Source of the DNA: Streptomyces sp. NBC_01224 | Lineage (GTDB): Bacteria; Actinomycetota; Actinomycetes; Streptomycetales; Streptomycetaceae | DNA: 64,000 nucleotides | Assembly (NCBI RefSeq): GCF_036002945.1 | Contig: NZ_CP108529.1 | Span: 7,497,001-7,561,000, forward strand | Direction: 5' to 3' | In this document: piece by piece, positions 49,888 through 58,481 of the stretch | Position numbering within the stretch: the first letter of the stretch is position 1 | Layout: the number at the start of each line of letters is the position of its first letter | Made by a program: the position numbers and the translations under genes | Notes under the pieces: model-generated | Told to the model about the DNA's origin: nothing | The model's input: only the letters and a program-made list of their open reading frames with translations | Databases searched by the model: none

Positions 49888-50648
49888 GGCATTCCGGGAG
49901 GGACGGGCTCCGCGGTACCGCGCCGCGCCACGAACACGAACTCCCTGCCCGGCCGGTCGGGTGCGTCGCGTACGTCCTCGACGACGAAGCCGTGCTCGTG
50001 CAAGTCCCGCTCGATCTCCGTACGTTCGCGGAAGCGAAGTGTCGATTCCGAGGTCAGTTCGTCCCCGTCCGCAGCGAACACGTGCGTACCCCGGAAGCTC
50101 ACCAGCGGCAGGCTCACGTCCGTCAGCTCGGCCCAGGTCTCGACGTGGCCGACGCCCGCGATGTCCGTCATACGGTACGTGGTCTCGCGCGTCCACTCCG
50201 CCCACTCCTCCCACACGCGCTGCGCCGGATCGCGCGTCTCGAAGACAAGCCGCCCGCCGGGCCGCAGCGCCTCGTACGCGCCGCGCAGCGTCGTACGCCA
50301 CGCCTGCGGCTCGGCGATCGCCTGGGCGACGTTCCCGGTCATCGTCACCAGGTCGATCTGCATGGGCGGCAGGTCCCCCGCGTCGCCGTCGAGCCAGCGC
50401 ACCCGCTCCGCGCCCGGCTTGCCACGCGCGACGTCGACGGACGCCCGCGCGGGATCGATCCCGGTGACCGTCATCCCGCGCTCTGCGAGCAGCAGCGCGA
50501 ACACGCCCGTACCGCACCCGATGTCCAGCACAGACCGCGCGCCGAACTCCTCCGCCATCGCGAGATACGCGTCGAGATCGCTGCGGTCCGGATCGAGTGG
50601 GTCGTAGATGGCGGCGAGGCGCGGATGCCCGAAAGTTGCGTCAACCAT
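49884..50648 (-). CDS. Class I SAM-dependent methyltransferase
   Basis: A 254-residue methyltransferase with SAM-binding motif I VLDIGCGTGVFALLLAERG (about 45-63), motif II-like GIDPARASVDVARG and post-motif regions (EALRPGGRLVFETRD). The type is a Rossmann small-molecule methyltransferase; acceptor unknown. The start is the ATG of MVDATFGHPRLAAIYD. Its stop codon is the TAG of the IS relic's right CTAG end. It is flanked by two IS-related sequences, so it could have moved as cargo. Confidence 0.85.
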   Translation of the reverse strand: MVDATFGHPRLAAIYDPLDPDRSDLDAYLAMAEEFGARSVLDIGCGTGVFALLLAERGMTVTGIDPARASVDVARGKPGAERVRWLDGDAGDLPPMQIDLVTMTGNVAQAIAEPQAWRTTLRGAYEALRPGGRLVFETRDPAQRVWEEWAEWTRETTYRMTDIAGVGHVETWAELTDVSLPLVSFRGTHVFAADGDELTSESTLRFRERTEIERDLHEHGFVVEDVRDAPDRPGREFVFVARRGTAEPVPPGMP

Positions 50649-50744
50649 GGAGGCGAACGTATGTGGCCCCGAGCCCGCGCGGCCACTGCTTTTTCGGGTT
50701 ACGGCGCCAAGCGGGCGCGGCGAAGTGCGCCGCTGATCCCGGCA

Positions 50745-51640
50745 GGAGTTGTCTTCAAATGTCACGCCCACATCAGGAGCGAGGCGAGGGTGACGGCCGC
50801 TTGGTAGGACTCGGCGGTCTTGTCGTAGCGGGTCGCGATGCCACGCCACTGCTTGAGGCGGTTGAAGCACCGTTCCACGACGTTGCGCTGCTTGTAGAGC
50901 TGCTTGTCGAAGCGGGGCGGGCGTCCGCCTCGGCTGCCGCGGCGGGCCCGGTTGCGTTTCTGGTCGGCCCGCTCGGGAATTGGTGTGGGCGATGCCGCGC
51001 CGCCGCAGCCAGGTGCGTATCGCGCGGGAGCTGCAGCCCTTGTCGCCCAGTACATGAGCGGGCCGCAGCCGGGGCCGTCCCGGCCCGAGGCGGGGCACCC
51101 GGATCGCCTCCATCACGGCGGTGAACTGCGTGCAGTCGTTCGTGTTGCCGCCCGTCAGTACGAAGCCGAGCGGGCGCCCCAGGGCATCGCAGGCCAGGTG
51201 GATCTTGCTGGTCAGGCCGCCCCGGGAGCATCCGAGTGCAGGGATGCGGAGCCCCCTTTTCGGGCTCCGGCGGCATGCTGGTGGGCGCGTACGACGGTGG
51301 AGTCGACCGACACCACCCAGTCGATCTCGCCCGCCGCGTCCGCCCGGGCCTGGGCAGCCCGGAGCATCCGCTCGAAGGTGCCGTCCAGGGCCCACCGGCG
51401 AAAGCGGGTGTGCAGCGTGTGCCAGGAGCCGTACCGCTCCGGCACGTCCCGCCAGGCCGTGCCCGTCCGCAACTTCCACACGATCCCGTTGAGCACGGTT
51501 CGGTCGTCCAGCCGCTTCCGTCCGCGCAAGGACTGGGGCAGCAACGGACGGAGGAACTCCCACTCCGCATCGGACAGTTCATGGCGAACAATCACCCGAC
51601 CATGATCCACTACTCAAGATCAATTGAAGACACGCCCTAG
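50745..51640 (-). mobile_element. IS5-family insertion sequence (IS427-like), probably inactive
   Basis: An element of about 896 bp bounded by imperfect inverted ends sharing TGTCTTCAAWTG (left GGAGTTGTCTTCAAAT from 50745; right CTAGGGCGTGTCTTCAATTG reading in from 51640). The right edge contains CTAG. It encodes an IS5-family transposase split over three frames. Confidence 0.8.
50757..51610 (-). pseudogene. IS5-family DDE transposase, frameshifted
   Basis: Frame 1 (51610 to about 51230) carries the N-terminal part HELSDAEWEFLRPLLP, RTGTAWRDVPERYGSW and the first catalytic Asp region WVVSVDSTVVRAHQHAAG. The homology continues in a second frame with GGLTSKIHLACDALGRPL, VLTGGNTNDCTQF and LGDKGCSS (second Asp region), the normal programmed shift of IS427-type elements. 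It then changes to a third frame near 50985 (IPERADQKRNRARRGSRGG... QRNVVERCFNRLKQWRG with the catalytic Glu). The third frame change is not expected, so the copy is probably dead. Confidence 0.8.
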
Positions 51641-52203
51641 AGGCGGCGTGCCGCAACAACCACTGAACTGGCTGGTGTTGTGAGTATCTCAGTGGCGTCC
51701 AGGGCTGGATGAGTGAGGTAGAAGAGGCGGAGCTCATCCACTTCGCCGCCGAAACGAGGCGGCCAATGGGGCGAGGGGGTGAAGTCGTCCAGGATGAGCA
51801 GGCCACCGGGAGCAAGCTGCTCGACGACCCCCTGGGGGTCGTCACGCTTGCCCCCGCCGTCGCAGAAGAAGACATCGAAGGGGGCATGCTGTTCAAGCAG
51901 TCGCCAGTCCCCAGTGAGAACGCTGACGCGCTTGTCGTCCGCGAAGACACTGGCCGCTCGACGGGCCAGCTCCTCGTCACGCTCCACGGTGACCAGGCGT
52001 GCACCGGCGCCAAGGCCACTGTGCAGCCAGGCGGTGCCCACTCCCGAGCCGGTGCCGCTCTCCGCAATGATTCCGTGGGGTTTCGCAGCAGCGGCCAGCC
52101 TGAGCAACCTGCCCACTTCAGGGATGCAACTCTTCTTGAATCCCGCTTCGGAGGCGACACGCTCTGCCGCCACCACGCGAGGCGGAATCGCACGGTCTGT
52201 CAT
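51637..52203 (-). CDS. Class I SAM-dependent O-methyltransferase-like protein
   Basis: A 188-residue protein with the SAM-binding fold: IIAESGTGSGVGTAWL (about 50-65) takes the place of motif I, ERDEELARRA is the acidic loop, FDVFFCDGGG is motif IV, and GGLLILDDFTP is typical of the COMT/CmoM group. The ATG at 52203 has GGGGAG 8 nt upstream; an alternative start lies 18 nt further upstream. The stop TAG again coincides with the CTAG end of the IS5 element. Acceptor substrate unknown. Confidence 0.8.
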   Translation of the reverse strand: MTDRAIPPRVVAAERVASEAGFKKSCIPEVGRLLRLAAAAKPHGIIAESGTGSGVGTAWLHSGLGAGARLVTVERDEELARRAASVFADDKRVSVLTGDWRLLEQHAPFDVFFCDGGGKRDDPQGVVEQLAPGGLLILDDFTPSPHWPPRFGGEVDELRLFYLTHPALDATEILTTPASSVVVAARRL

Positions 52204-52569
52204 GATCACGCTCCCCTTCATCGTGAACATGACGGTATCCGCCGGCAGAGGCGTCCGCACGGAGTATCGCCTGTCCGGACCCGGCGAGCCTTCCTGGTCA
52301 AAGCATTGGCGAGAGACGTGGTCAAGGCGAGGGCGGCAGCGAGATCCAGATCAAGGACGGTGATGCCGGGCAGGGAAACCAGGTGCTCGGCCGTGCTGGG
52401 CCGGGGCGGTGTCGGGCGGGTGTGGGCCAGAAACGCCTTCGTGGTTCGGGTCTGAAGGATGACTGGGGATGTTCGGGGCCAGGGGTCACGTCTCGGCAGT
52501 AGACCTGAACGTCGTCGTAGGTGATCCCTGCTGCGGCGCGAGAGGGGAGACGCAGGTCACATTCGTTCG

Positions 52570-52597
52570 TGTCACAACTTGCGGGAGCTGTTCCGTC
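52570..52597 (+). promoter_or_regulatory. ECF41-type promoter upstream of second CMD gene
   Basis: TGTCACA at 52570-52576, 17 nt, CGTC at 52594-52597: a full match to the ECF41 consensus. It is 40 nt before the ATG of the AhpD-like gene. The rest of the 434-nt gap (52204-52637) shows no gene. Confidence 0.75.
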
Positions 52598-52637
52598 CAA
52601 GAGGGTGTAACCATCAACCACGACACAGGAGCGCACC

Positions 52638-53111
52638 ATGGAAGCTCGGTTGAATCTCTTCGCCAGCCCGGTCGCAGCCAAGTTCGGGAAGCACATCGTC
52701 TCTGCGGGCAAGGTGCTTGCGGACTCGACGCTGCCGGCCACGACGCAGGAACTGGTGAAGCTCCGCGCCAGTCAGATCAATGGCTGCGGTTTTTGCACCG
52801 ACATGCACACCAAGGACGCCGCGCACGCCGGGGAGACCTCGACGCGCCTCAACCTGGTCGCGGCCTGGCGGGAGGCCACGGTGTTCACCGATGCCGAGCG
52901 CGCTGCCCTGGAGCTGACGGAGCAGGGCACCCGCATCGCCGACGCGGCCGGCGGCGTCACGGACGAGGCCTGGGCGAATGCCGCCAAGCACTATGACGAG
53001 GAGCAGCTCGCCGCTCTGGCGTGCTCCATCGCCCTCATCAACGCCTTCAACCGCCTGAACGTCATCGTCCGACAGCCCGCCGGCGACTACCGGCCCGGCC
53101 AGTTCGCATAA
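52638..53111 (+). CDS. AhpD-like carboxymuconolactone-decarboxylase-family protein
   Basis: A 157-residue CMD/AhpD-family protein with the catalytic motif NGCGFCTDMHTKDA (CxxC plus histidine), the classical alkylhydroperoxidase D signature. It likely forms a helical oligomer and reduces peroxides or a related electrophile. ATG 52638 lies shortly after GACACAGGAG. It stands alone but has an ECF41 consensus promoter, so it probably belongs to the regulon of the sigma factor 3.4 kb upstream. It is distinct in sequence from the larger CMD protein at 47.8 kb. Confidence 0.88.
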   Translation: MEARLNLFASPVAAKFGKHIVSAGKVLADSTLPATTQELVKLRASQINGCGFCTDMHTKDAAHAGETSTRLNLVAAWREATVFTDAERAALELTEQGTRIADAAGGVTDEAWANAAKHYDEEQLAALACSIALINAFNRLNVIVRQPAGDYRPGQFA

Positions 53112-53568
53112 CCAGGAGCGCCTGGCAGGGACCGCCGGTGCCCCCCGCGGCTGCGGCATCACACGCCCCGGGCACCCCTTGCCGGGGCTCGGGGCGTTGC
53201 TCTGGTCCGCCCGGCGCTCCGACTGATCCAGCGAGTCGGGCCGGCCGGCACAGTTCAACCGCTACCGTTCCGGACTCATGCGCAGCCGCGTGCTTCGAAC
53301 GGTTTGGGGCACGCCGGCTCCCGCGTCGGCTCCGTGTCCGGGCGGCACGCATCGTGTGCGTGGTCCGGGGATGCGGGGGCGGGTTCCCTCGCGCCCGAGA
53401 GCACCCGGTCGTGCCTGGACGGTCCGATGCCCCACCGAGGAGCCGCCGCGCGGCCGCGGCAAGGCGCCGCCCTGCTCGCCGCACAGCTCGAAGAAGCGGC
53501 ATCAACGGCTCAATCGGTCTCCAACAGACCGGGATCGGGGCAGGGCACCTCTCAACTCTCCGCCTTGC

Positions 53569-54150
53569 TCAGATGTCCCAGGACTTCGGGCGTGCGAGCG
53601 CCTCCCACTCGTCGCGGAGCAAGGACAGGACCGCGAGGTCATAGCGGCGTCCCCGGTGCAGACATGCTGAGCGACGCACTCCCTCCTGGACGAATCCCGC
53701 TTTGGCCAGGACGGTGAGCGCGGCGGTGTTGGCGGTGTGGGTGACTGCCTGGGCGCGGTGCATGGGCAGTTCGCCGAAGGCGAGATCGACCAGCGCGTCG
53801 AGCGCGTCCGTGCCGTATCCCTGCCCTCGGTAGTGCGAGTCCAGCAGCAGATGGACTTCCGCCGTACCGTCGGCAATGTCCTGGTCGACGAGGGCGATGT
53901 GGCCGATCGGTGTGCCGTCGGAAAGCAGGACGAGGAAGTCGTCACGGTCCTGATCATCTCTGTCGCGCTCCACACGCTCTCGGAGGGCGGAGAGGGAACG
54001 AGGCCAGAAGCCGATCTCATGAGCGGCGACGGGGTCGGAGCGCCAGCTGTGTATCAACTCGGCGTCGTCGACGTCGACGGGCGCGAGACCGATTTTCCTT
54101 CCTCGCCAGCACGGCTCTCTGTCCGTCTCTGCGACCTGATCACCTGTCAT
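53569..54150 (-). CDS. GNAT-family N-acetyltransferase (RimJ/SpeG type)
   Basis: A 193-residue acetyltransferase: motif A region EVHLLLDSHYRGQGYGTDAL (acetyl-CoA pyrophosphate loop RGQGYG), HTANTAALTVLAKAGFVQEG near the C-terminus as in RimJ/RimL proteins, which acetylate ribosomal or other N-termini, antibiotics or polyamines. ATG 54150 (MTGDQVAE) is preferred because AGGGAC precedes it; ATG 54162 is an alternative. No partner is evident. The 457-nt gap after the AhpD gene (53112-53568) has no recognisable gene. Confidence 0.8.
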   Translation of the reverse strand: MTGDQVAETDREPCWRGRKIGLAPVDVDDAELIHSWRSDPVAAHEIGFWPRSLSALRERVERDRDDQDRDDFLVLLSDGTPIGHIALVDQDIADGTAEVHLLLDSHYRGQGYGTDALDALVDLAFGELPMHRAQAVTHTANTAALTVLAKAGFVQEGVRRSACLHRGRRYDLAVLSLLRDEWEALARPKSWDI

Positions 54151-54467
54151 GTTGTCCCTCATAGGCGGATGCTACGGGTCGGCCGGGACTGTGACGAGCC
54201 GATTGAGCCGTTGAACACCAATGCTCCGAGGCCGCGGAACGGTCGGTTCAATGCTCCTCCTCCCGATACGCCGTACGGGACGGCCGGGTGGGCACACGCG
54301 TCGCTGACAGCAGGAACAGCGCAAAAGCCGGCCGGTCGGCCCACAGCTTGAGGCGAGCGTGTTGGGGACGTGTCGGCGTTGTCAGTGGGAGCCGAGATGA
54401 TTCCCCCGGATTCGGGCCCGCGGGGAAGCCGGGGTCAGTTGCTGCTTCGGACAAGGGGGAGTGCGCT

Positions 54468-55832
54468 GTGAGGACACTCGTGAACGGCGAGGTGCATGTT
54501 CATTACGGACAGATCTACGTGGAGAGCGATCCCGAGGTATGTGGTCTCGACCTCGACGAGGCGTTCGGGGGCCAGAAGGCCGGGTTGTGCGGTGCCGCTG
54601 TCGCGGGTGCGCTCTGGCTGACGACGGGCCTGCACACAGGCAGCGTCGGATTCACCATCGAGCTGCACGAGGAACGGCCGACACTGGACACCTCGTGGGA
54701 GGAGATCGTCGAAGTTCCCTTCAGGCCACTCTCGATGAACAGTGTGCTGGTGGAGTGGGCGGGGGAGGGTGCCTGGGACCTCGATCTCGAAGAGATCGAC
54801 TATCGGGTCCGGTACTGCGCCAACGGCATGCAGGAAGGGCGGGACGCGGACACCCGGCTGGAGGAGGAGCCTCAGTTGGACCGTTACCTCCTCCAGTTCT
54901 GGCCGAGTCCGCCGCAGCCCGCCCGGGTGGTGAAGCAGACCGCCGAGATCGCCGCCTACTGGCACGAGCACGCCCGGACGCTACCTCCTCCCCCGACACC
55001 GGAGGAGAAAGCTGAGGTGGAGCGCGTTGCCCGACTCGAGCATGAGCGAGAGGCCGAGCGGCAGCGCCTGGCCGCGGAAAAGGCGGAATGGGGCGGTCGG
55101 CTGCCGAGTGACACCCTTCGCCGTATCCAGGGCAACGTCTTTGGCCTCGTGGAGTTCGACGCCGCACTGGTGCACGCGATCGACGCCGCAGGTACTGTCT
55201 CTCAGCGCGCCGTCGCACGGCTGGCGGCCCACCGCGCGTACACCGTGGCCGGTCTCGCGCACCTCAACTGGGTTGCCCCTGCACTCGCGGCCCTGGAGGG
55301 GGGAAAGCCGCTTCCCCCACCCTTCGACGACCAGGAACGCGTATGGGAACTCCTTGAGAGCGACCCCCGGGCTCCGCAAGGGACGGTCGGACGAGCGATT
55401 CCCCCTGCGCGTCAGCATGCCCCCTCACCTTCGACGGAAGAAGACGCACCACAGCGCAGGCGCGTCAACTTTGCACCGTCAGGAACAGCTGAGCCGCCGC
55501 CGACGCTCCTTGAAGGAAGCTGCCCGACGTCAGCTCCTCAGGAGGGAGGCTCGCGCAGGCTGGGGCGGCTGATCGCCACGTGTCAGGCGGGTGGTGAACC
55601 TCAGGTTTCGGCTCAGGTGGTCGTGACAGCAGGAAGGTCCCCGTTGCGGGAGCCCGTCAAGGTCTCCCAGCCGCACATGGCTGTCCCCGCTCTGTTCGGC
55701 GCCGCGGAGGCTGATCCGCTCCAGGCCGCTCTCGATGCCGTCTACGCCGCCATCGCTGCCTACGGCGAGGACTATCCAAGCCTCCTCGACGAGGTATGGA
55801 CTACAGTCCACGAGCAGGGACGGGGCCGATGA
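54468..55832 (+). CDS. Unrecognised hypothetical protein, 454 residues
   Basis: I do not recognise this family. The N-terminal 170 residues form a compact beta-rich block (VHVHYGQIYVESDPEVCGLD, LWLTTGLHTGSVGFTIELHEE, RVRYCANGMQEGRDADTR). A charged helical stretch follows (EEKAEVERVARLEHEREAERQRL, possible coiled coil, about 190-215). A globular middle (SDTLRRIQGNVFGLVEFDAAL) and a low-complexity Pro/Ser linker come before a short C-terminal helix bundle. No signal peptide or membrane segment. GTG 54468 follows AAGGGGGA at good spacing. It lies in the accessory region beside transposon relics. It could be an immunity- or competence-type protein, but nothing proves it. Confidence 0.7.
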   Translation: MRTLVNGEVHVHYGQIYVESDPEVCGLDLDEAFGGQKAGLCGAAVAGALWLTTGLHTGSVGFTIELHEERPTLDTSWEEIVEVPFRPLSMNSVLVEWAGEGAWDLDLEEIDYRVRYCANGMQEGRDADTRLEEEPQLDRYLLQFWPSPPQPARVVKQTAEIAAYWHEHARTLPPPPTPEEKAEVERVARLEHEREAERQRLAAEKAEWGGRLPSDTLRRIQGNVFGLVEFDAALVHAIDAAGTVSQRAVARLAAHRAYTVAGLAHLNWVAPALAALEGGKPLPPPFDDQERVWELLESDPRAPQGTVGRAIPPARQHAPSPSTEEDAPQRRRVNFAPSGTAEPPPTLLEGSCPTSAPQEGGSRRLGRLIATCQAGGEPQVSAQVVVTAGRSPLREPVKVSQPHMAVPALFGAAEADPLQAALDAVYAAIAAYGEDYPSLLDEVWTTVHEQGRGR

Positions 55833-55989
55833 CCGAGATCCTGGCGCCACGATCCCCTCGTCCCCTGAGCATTTGTTCTGTCTGCGCGGACCCAGTGGCC
55901 GGCCAGCCCCCGAAGCCTCGTCGGTTTCGACCTGAAGCTGCGCCAGCACGTCCGTGAGATCGAGAACGTGCCGCGTCCCAGGACCGTGA

Positions 55990-56112
55990 GATGGAACGGC
56001 CCCTCACGGCCGATGGACGCCGAGGCCCGCTGCCTGCTTCACGACGACGCCCTCAAGCCCGAATATCGCCTCGCCGGCCTGCTGTCGCTCCGCTGTGCCC
56101 AGCGGCCCGCAT
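55990..56112 (+). pseudogene. Possible integrase-like protein fragment
   Basis: On the plus strand a short frame reads DAEARCLLHDDALKPEYRLAGLLSLRCAQRP, recalling a central stretch of actinobacterial site-specific integrase-like proteins. It has no start and is cut by an oppositely oriented Tn3 fragment. Identification is tentative and rests on one motif. Confidence 0.4.
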
Positions 56113-56114
56113 TC

Positions 56115-56252
56115 ATCTTGGTCGTCCAGGTCCTTGAACCGGGGGCTGAAGTTGTGGCCCAGGATGCGGAAGATGCTGAACACAATGTCGCTGTACGAGG
56201 CGTTGTCGGTGGGTGGCCCGCCACAGTGGTCCGCCCCCGGGCCGTACCGCGC
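56115..56252 (-). pseudogene. Tn3-family transposase fragment
   Basis: About 45 codons on the minus strand reading GGPPTDNASYSDIVFSIF, ILGHNFSPRFKDLDDQ, which resembles the catalytic-core stretch of Tn3-family transposases (DNASYSD, FSPR-KDLDD). Both ends are lost. It is evidence of a former class II transposon at this locus. Confidence 0.6.
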
Positions 56253-56449
56253 CGGCTGTGCCGTCCTCCGTGAGCCGCAGGAGCGGAGCGGGTGCGGATC
56301 CGTAATGCCGGAGCGAGTCGCGGCAGCTTCGGGCGGAGTGGGAACGCCGCATGAACCACGGCCTGTTGGGCCGTCCCGGATCATCCCATGAGGGACGGAG
56401 CGGGGCGGGGAGCCGATCCGGCTCCCCGCCCCGCTCCTGGGTCCTTTGG

Positions 56450-56933
56450 TTAGTTGATCGCCTTGATCAGCTCGCCGTCGGTGGTATCGCCGCTGAGCTC
56501 CCAGAAGAAGGTGCCCCCCCAGTCCCTGCTGGTTCTTGTCCCAGGTGTCCGCCACGCCGTCGACCGACTGGTCGGCCGTGTACGCCTTGTCGTAGTCGGC
56601 GTACGAGTCGCCGATCGCGCACTTGCCGCCGGTGACATTGCCGAAGGCGTAGTTGATGTGCGTGAGCTTGTCGGCCGAGCCCGACATCTCGATGTTCTTG
56701 ACGTGGTAATTGCGCTGGTAGACACCCCAGTTGGTGAAGTATCCGACCACCTTGTCGCCGGCCGCTGTGGGGGTGGCGTCGGCGGCTGCAGGGGCCGCGG
56801 CCTGCGCGGTGGTGGGGGCCGCGCCGGCCGATGCGGTGCCCGCGGTACCCAGCAGGGTGGCGCCGAGGGCGGCGGTACAGGCGGCTGCGGTGAGCGCCCG
56901 GAGGCGGGTGCGGGGGTTATGCGGTCCGAACAT
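56450..56933 (-). pseudogene. GH18 chitinase with internal deletion and frameshift
   Basis: It starts with a good signal peptide (MFGPHNPRTRLRALTAAAC, AGTASAG cleavage region) and the first strand of a GH18 chitinase (VVGYFTNWGVYQRNYHVK, THINYAFGNV, SYADYDKAYTADQSVDGVAD). After TWDKNQQGLGG the sequence jumps to the protein's end (FFWELSGDTTDGELIKAIN), so roughly 250 catalytic residues, including the DxxDxDxE motif, are deleted. A run of seven C (56514-56520) shifts the frame at the join. The promoter repeats are still intact. Confidence 0.8.
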
Positions 56934-57038
56934 CTTGTCTCCTCGTGGGGGAGGGAACTCGGTAGTGGGGGGCGCGCTTCCGGCCATCTCATGGACTTCG
57001 CATGAACGCGGAAGGGCCGGTTCGGTGGAACCGGTAGA

Positions 57039-57072
57039 TGGACTAGACCAGTTGGGTCAATGGTTCGGACCA
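57039..57072. promoter_or_regulatory. Chitinase-type direct repeats (DasR dre-like) upstream of the broken chitinase
   Basis: TGGACTAGACCA (57039-57050) and TGGTTCGGACCA (57061-57072), 22-nt period, match the 12-bp direct repeats of Streptomyces chitinase promoters and the dre consensus TGGTCTAGACCA. They lie 106-139 nt before the chitinase start. The rest of the 375-nt divergent gap to the acyl-CoA dehydrogenase has no gene. Confidence 0.7.
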
Positions 57073-57308
57073 ATTCCGGTGACCGTCGCGCTCGGCGCCG
57101 AGTCGCTCCGTCACCCCGTGACGGATATCGTCCGATCGGGCATACTCAAGCCGCCACAGCCGCTGGCCAGCGACTCTCGTAATCCGGGAGGCCGGCGTCG
57201 GCTGGGCAGCAGTGCTTCTCCGGGCCGTGCCCGGAAGCCCCCCGGCGGCGCCGCCCACACCCCGCGCGCGCGACCGTCGCAACGCCCGACAGGGAGGAGA
57301 GCGCCGTC

Positions 57309-58481
57309 ATGACCGACCGTGCCCCGCAATTGGTGGAACGTCGTCTGCCCACCGAGGAGTCCAGGCAGCTCGTCGCGCTCGTCCGCGACATCGCCCAGCG
57401 AGAGATCGCGCCGCGGGCGGCCGAGGAGGAGGACGCGGGCCGGTTCCCGCGCGAAGTCTTCACGCTGCTCTCCGAGTCCGGACTGCTAGGACTGCCCTAC
57501 GACTCCGCCCACGGCGGTGGTGACCAGCCGTATGAGGTCTACCTCCAGGTCCTCGAAGAGCTCGCGGCCGCCCGGCTCACCGTCGGTCTCGGTGTCAGCG
57601 TCCACTCCCTCGCCTGCCACGCACTCGCCGGATACGGCACCAAGGAGCAGCAGGCCGAACACCTCCCGGCGATGCTGGGAGGGGGCCTGCTGGGCGCCTA
57701 CTGCCTCTCCGAGCCCGCTTCGGGCTCGGATGCCGCCTCGCTCCGTACGAAGGCCGTACGGGACGGCGACGACTGGGTCATCACCGGCACCAAGGCATGG
57801 ATCACCCACGGCGGCATCGCCGACTTCTACACGGTCCTGGCCCGTACCGGAGCCGAGGGCGCCCGCGGCATCACGGCCTTCCTGGTCCCCGGCGACGCCG
57901 AGGGGCTGAACGCGGCCGCCCCCGAGAAGAAGATGGGCATGAAGGGCTCGCCCACCGCCCAGCTGAACTTCGACGGCGTACGGGTCGCCGACGCCCGCCG
58001 GATCGGCGAGGAGGGCCAGGGCTTCGCGATCGCCCTGTCCGCACTCGACTCCGGACGCCTGGGCATCGCCGCCTGTGCGATCGGCGTCGCCCAGGCCGCC
58101 CTGAGCGAGGCCGTCGCCTACGCCACCGGGCGACAGCAGTTCGGCCGCCCCATCGCGGACTTCCAGGGCCTGCGCTTCATGCTCGCCGACATGGCCACCC
58201 AGATCGAGGCGGGCCGGGCGCTCTACCTGGAGGCGGCCCGGCTGCGCGACGAGGGCAGGCCCTTCTCGCGCCAGGCGGCCATGGCCAAGCTGTTCTGCAC
58301 GGACGCGGCCATGCGGGTGACCATCGACGCGGTCCAGGTGCTCGGCGGATACGGCTACACCCTCGACTTCCCCGTCGAGCGGCTGATGCGCGAGGCCAAG
58401 GTGCTGCAGATCGTCGAAGGCACCAATCAGATCCAGCGGATGGTCATCGCGCGCCACCTCGCGGGTCCTGAGACGCGCTGA
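57309..58481 (+). CDS. Acyl-CoA dehydrogenase
   Basis: A 390-residue FAD-dependent acyl-CoA dehydrogenase of the short/medium-chain type: AYCLSEPASGSDAASL (FAD/acyl site), GTKAWITHGG, GRQQFGRPIADFQ, and the catalytic glutamate in QIVEGTNQIQRMV (about residue 370). It oxidises an acyl-CoA to the 2-enoyl-CoA with electron-transferring flavoprotein. The ATG follows GGGAGGAG. No other beta-oxidation gene is adjacent, so the chain length or branched-chain substrate is not known. Its 3' end overlaps a small minus-strand gene. Confidence 0.92.
   Translation: MTDRAPQLVERRLPTEESRQLVALVRDIAQREIAPRAAEEEDAGRFPREVFTLLSESGLLGLPYDSAHGGGDQPYEVYLQVLEELAAARLTVGLGVSVHSLACHALAGYGTKEQQAEHLPAMLGGGLLGAYCLSEPASGSDAASLRTKAVRDGDDWVITGTKAWITHGGIADFYTVLARTGAEGARGITAFLVPGDAEGLNAAAPEKKMGMKGSPTAQLNFDGVRVADARRIGEEGQGFAIALSALDSGRLGIAACAIGVAQAALSEAVAYATGRQQFGRPIADFQGLRFMLADMATQIEAGRALYLEAARLRDEGRPFSRQAAMAKLFCTDAAMRVTIDAVQVLGGYGYTLDFPVERLMREAKVLQIVEGTNQIQRMVIARHLAGPETR

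Noticed and set aside
52204..52637. A 139-codon minus-strand frame upstream of the AhpD-like gene
   Set aside because: Low complexity at its C-terminus, no start signal, and it runs through the ECF41-type promoter.
53112..53568. Possible gene in the gap between the AhpD-like and acetyltransferase genes
   Set aside because: All frames are short and Arg/Pro-rich, with no recognisable residues.
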